Source of the DNA: Verrucomicrobiota bacterium | Lineage (GTDB): Bacteria; Verrucomicrobiota; Verrucomicrobiia; Opitutales; Opitutaceae | NCBI GenBank assembly: GCA_030832235.1 | Contig: JAURJO010000049.1 | Location: 1 to 7,336, forward strand | DNA length: 7,336 bases | Reading direction: 5' to 3' | In this document: piece by piece, positions 5,971-7,336 of the stretch | How positions within the stretch are numbered: the stretch's first letter is position 1 | How the letters are laid out: each line of letters starts with the position of its first letter | The notes under the pieces: model-generated | Database searches by the model: none | What the model was told of the DNA's origin: nothing | Seen by the model: only the letters and a program-made list of their open reading frames with translations | Program-made: the position numbers and the translations under genes

Positions 5971-6504
5971 ATGATCCGCCAGCCCAATCGCTTTCGACGT
6001 GCCGTCTCCGCGCTCGTCGCGACCTCCGTTCTTTTAGGAGTTGGCGGTTGCGGGAAGGGAGACCCCAAGGACGCCGAACTCCGGCGGAAACAGGCGGAGC
6101 ATCTGCTCGCCGAGGCGGATTTCGCGGTGAACCTTCGCGAATGGACCCGCGCGGAGGGCCTCCTGCTGAAAGCGACGGAAGTGGCCCCGGATGAGGCGGA
6201 GATCTGGGTCAGCCTCGGGGCGGCGCGTGTGCTGCGCGGTGACAAGGCGCAGGCGCGGACGGCCTACGAGAAGGCGCTTTCGTTGTATGCCGGCACGGCT
6301 TCGGAAAAATCCGGCGCGCCGGCGGAGCCGTGGCTGCGGCAGGTGCACATCCTCGCGCTGCTCGGTCGTGAGAAGGATGCGCGGGCCTTGCTGGAGAAGG
6401 CTGGCCGTCGTTTGGACGGCAACCGTGAGGTGAAGGCCTTCATCGACGGTCGCGAGCTGGACCGGCTGCTGGCGGATCCCGCCTTCGCGAAGGTTCGGCT
6501 GTGA
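5971..6504 (+). CDS. Small TPR-repeat lipoprotein
   Basis: This 177-residue protein has a lipoprotein signal peptide: basic residues at 4-10 (QPNRFRR), a hydrophobic stretch to about 22, and a lipobox VGGC ending at Cys27. It should be exported and lipid-anchored. The mature part contains tetratricopeptide-like helices. One pair covers about residues 38-70 (AEHLLAEADFAVNLREWTRAEGLLLKA region, split here for clarity at 41-67) and the next about 73-107, with the typical EIWVSLGAARVLRGDKAQA pattern (77-95). A weaker third unit runs from about 120 to 150. Such repeats bind partner proteins, which cannot be named here. ATG 5971 was preferred to the in-frame TTG at 5965. This ATG sits in the centre of the palindrome gatcatgatc (5967-5976). 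T5 (5962-5966) lies directly upstream in place of a Shine-Dalgarno sequence. It is probably cotranscribed with the yqgE-like gene. Confidence 0.82.
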   Translation: MIRQPNRFRRAVSALVATSVLLGVGGCGKGDPKDAELRRKQAEHLLAEADFAVNLREWTRAEGLLLKATEVAPDEAEIWVSLGAARVLRGDKAQARTAYEKALSLYAGTASEKSGAPAEPWLRQVHILALLGREKDARALLEKAGRRLDGNREVKAFIDGRELDRLLADPAFAKVRL

Positions 6505-6584
6505 TCGCGGACTTGATTTCCCGCGCATCCTCCGACCGTCCGGCGGCGTCTACTGCAGCGCGGGGTTGACCTGCCTGTAGCCCG

Positions 6585-6599
6585 CGGAAAAGGTTTCCG
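6585..6599. promoter_or_regulatory. Short palindrome in the leader region of the oxidoreductase gene
   Basis: The 137-bp gap 6505-6641 contains cggaaa-agg-tttccg, perfect 6-base arms around a 3-base centre, 42 bases before the oxidoreductase ATG. A TTGACC box lies 13 bases to its left (6566-6571), inside a gcggggttgacc context that resembles the deaminase promoter arm. No convincing -10 hexamer is present. This could be an operator, a weak RNA hairpin, or chance. I see no RNA gene and no strong terminator in the gap. Confidence 0.3.
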
Positions 6600-6641
6600 G
6601 ACCCCGTCTTTACCCTCCACCTCAAAACCCAACTCCCCCTC

Positions 6642-7336
6642 ATGAAAAACTGGACCCGCAAAGAGTTCCTGCAGACCACCGCCGCTGGTGGCGCGCTGCT
6701 CGCCGGCAGCCGCGTTTATGGACAGACCGCCCCCGCGAAAGGCAGCGCCAATGGTGACATCCGTGTCGCGGTGGTCGGCCTCCGTTCCCAAGGCAAGGGC
6801 CACATGCTCGATCACGCCACCAAGCTGCCGGGCTCGCGCCTCGTGGCGATTTGCGACGTCGACTCGGCCGTCCTAGCCGCCCGCAAGGCCGATTGCGAGA
6901 AGGTCGGCGTCAAGCCCACAACCTATTCCGACTACCGGAAGCTCCTTGAGAACAAGGACATCGACGCGATCGTGATCGCGTCGCCCAACCACCAGCACTC
7001 GCTCCAGACAATCTGGGGCCTGCAGGCCGGCAAGGATGTCTACTGCGAGAAGCCGCTTTCCCACAACGTCTGGGAAGGCCGGCAGGCCGTCGAGGCCGCG
7101 AAGAAGTACTCCAAGAACATCGTCCAAGCGGGCACGCAGAACCGCTCCTCCGAGGACATCGTCGACGCCATCGAGTTCGTGAAGTCCGGCAAGATCGGCA
7201 AGATCCTCTGGGCGCGCGGCCTCTGCTACAAGATGCGCGAGAGCATCGGCCGCACCTCCGGCGCTCAGAAGGTTCCGGATTCCCTCGATTACGACCAGTG
7301 GTCCGGTCCCGCCGACCTCACCCCGCCGCGTCGCAA
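6642..7336 (+). CDS. Gfo/Idh/MocA family oxidoreductase with Tat-like signal, 3'-truncated
   Basis: This is the N-terminal 231 residues of an NAD(P)-dependent oxidoreductase of the Gfo/Idh/MocA family, which usually acts on sugars, inositols or their derivatives. Residues 1-28 form a Tat-type export signal: TRKEFLQ (5-11) is a variant of the twin-arginine motif with Lys in place of the second Arg, followed by a short Ala/Gly/Leu stretch and a likely cleavage region near residues 25-30. The Rossmann fold starts at DIRVAVVGLRSQGKGH (39-54), where the usual GxGxxG is altered, and continues with VAICDVD (68-74), IVIASPNHQHS (110-120) and the catalytic-lysine motif YCEKPLS (134-140). DQWSGPA (218-224) is typical of the secreted subgroup common in Planctomycetes and Verrucomicrobia. 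Members are about 400-450 residues long, so roughly half is missing. The 41 bases before the start are almost free of G. It may have its own promoter. Confidence 0.92.
   Translation, partial: MKNWTRKEFLQTTAAGGALLAGSRVYGQTAPAKGSANGDIRVAVVGLRSQGKGHMLDHATKLPGSRLVAICDVDSAVLAARKADCEKVGVKPTTYSDYRKLLENKDIDAIVIASPNHQHSLQTIWGLQAGKDVYCEKPLSHNVWEGRQAVEAAKKYSKNIVQAGTQNRSSEDIVDAIEFVKSGKIGKILWARGLCYKMRESIGRTSGAQKVPDSLDYDQWSGPADLTPPRR

Noticed and set aside
1..7336. Mobile element, prophage, CRISPR or defence island
   Set aside because: No transposase, integrase, direct-repeat array, terminal inverted repeats or tRNA edge is visible, and all ten genes have steady GC-rich codon use.

Overview
This is a 7.3 kb GC-rich bacterial window, tightly packed with ordinary-looking chromosomal genes. 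Ten coding regions are supported, eight of them complete. I see no rRNA, tRNA, CRISPR array, insertion sequence, integrase or phage gene. The mix suggests a Verrucomicrobiota chromosome, probably near Opitutaceae: a PIG-L deacetylase beside a divergent NagB-like protein, a NupG-type permease, a Tat-type secreted Gfo/Idh/MocA oxidoreductase, and start codons with no Shine-Dalgarno sequence. That placement is inferred from recalled family resemblance, not from a search.

Layout. (1) 1-3049, plus strand: a 5'-truncated PIG-L (LmbE-like) deacetylase, a NagB/glucosamine-6-phosphate deaminase-like protein with an altered active site, and a nucleoside:H+ symporter-family MFS permease. A strong intrinsic terminator (3021-3049) closes the group. 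It reads as a deacetylate / deaminate / transport module for an amino sugar, nucleoside or related compound. (2) 3049-4788, minus strand, converging on the first group: a Nif3/DUF34 metal-binding protein, type II 3-dehydroquinate dehydratase (aroQ), and a specialised NusG paralogue whose start codon overlaps the aroQ stop. (3) 4789-4876: a short divergent promoter region containing a perfect 10-bp inverted repeat whose two arms carry outward-facing TTGACC boxes. (4) 4877-6504, plus strand: a dCMP deaminase-family zinc deaminase, a YqgE/AlgH protein and a small TPR lipoprotein, separated by only 22 bp each. (5) 6505-6641: a G-poor leader with a short palindrome. It precedes a Gfo/Idh/MocA oxidoreductase with a Tat-like signal peptide that runs off the right edge.

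No clearly new multi-gene system is visible. The best leads are the rebuilt catalytic motif of the NagB-like enzyme and its pairing with PIG-L and the permease, the NusG paralogue translationally coupled to a shikimate-pathway gene, and the symmetric divergent promoter that may produce leaderless transcripts.
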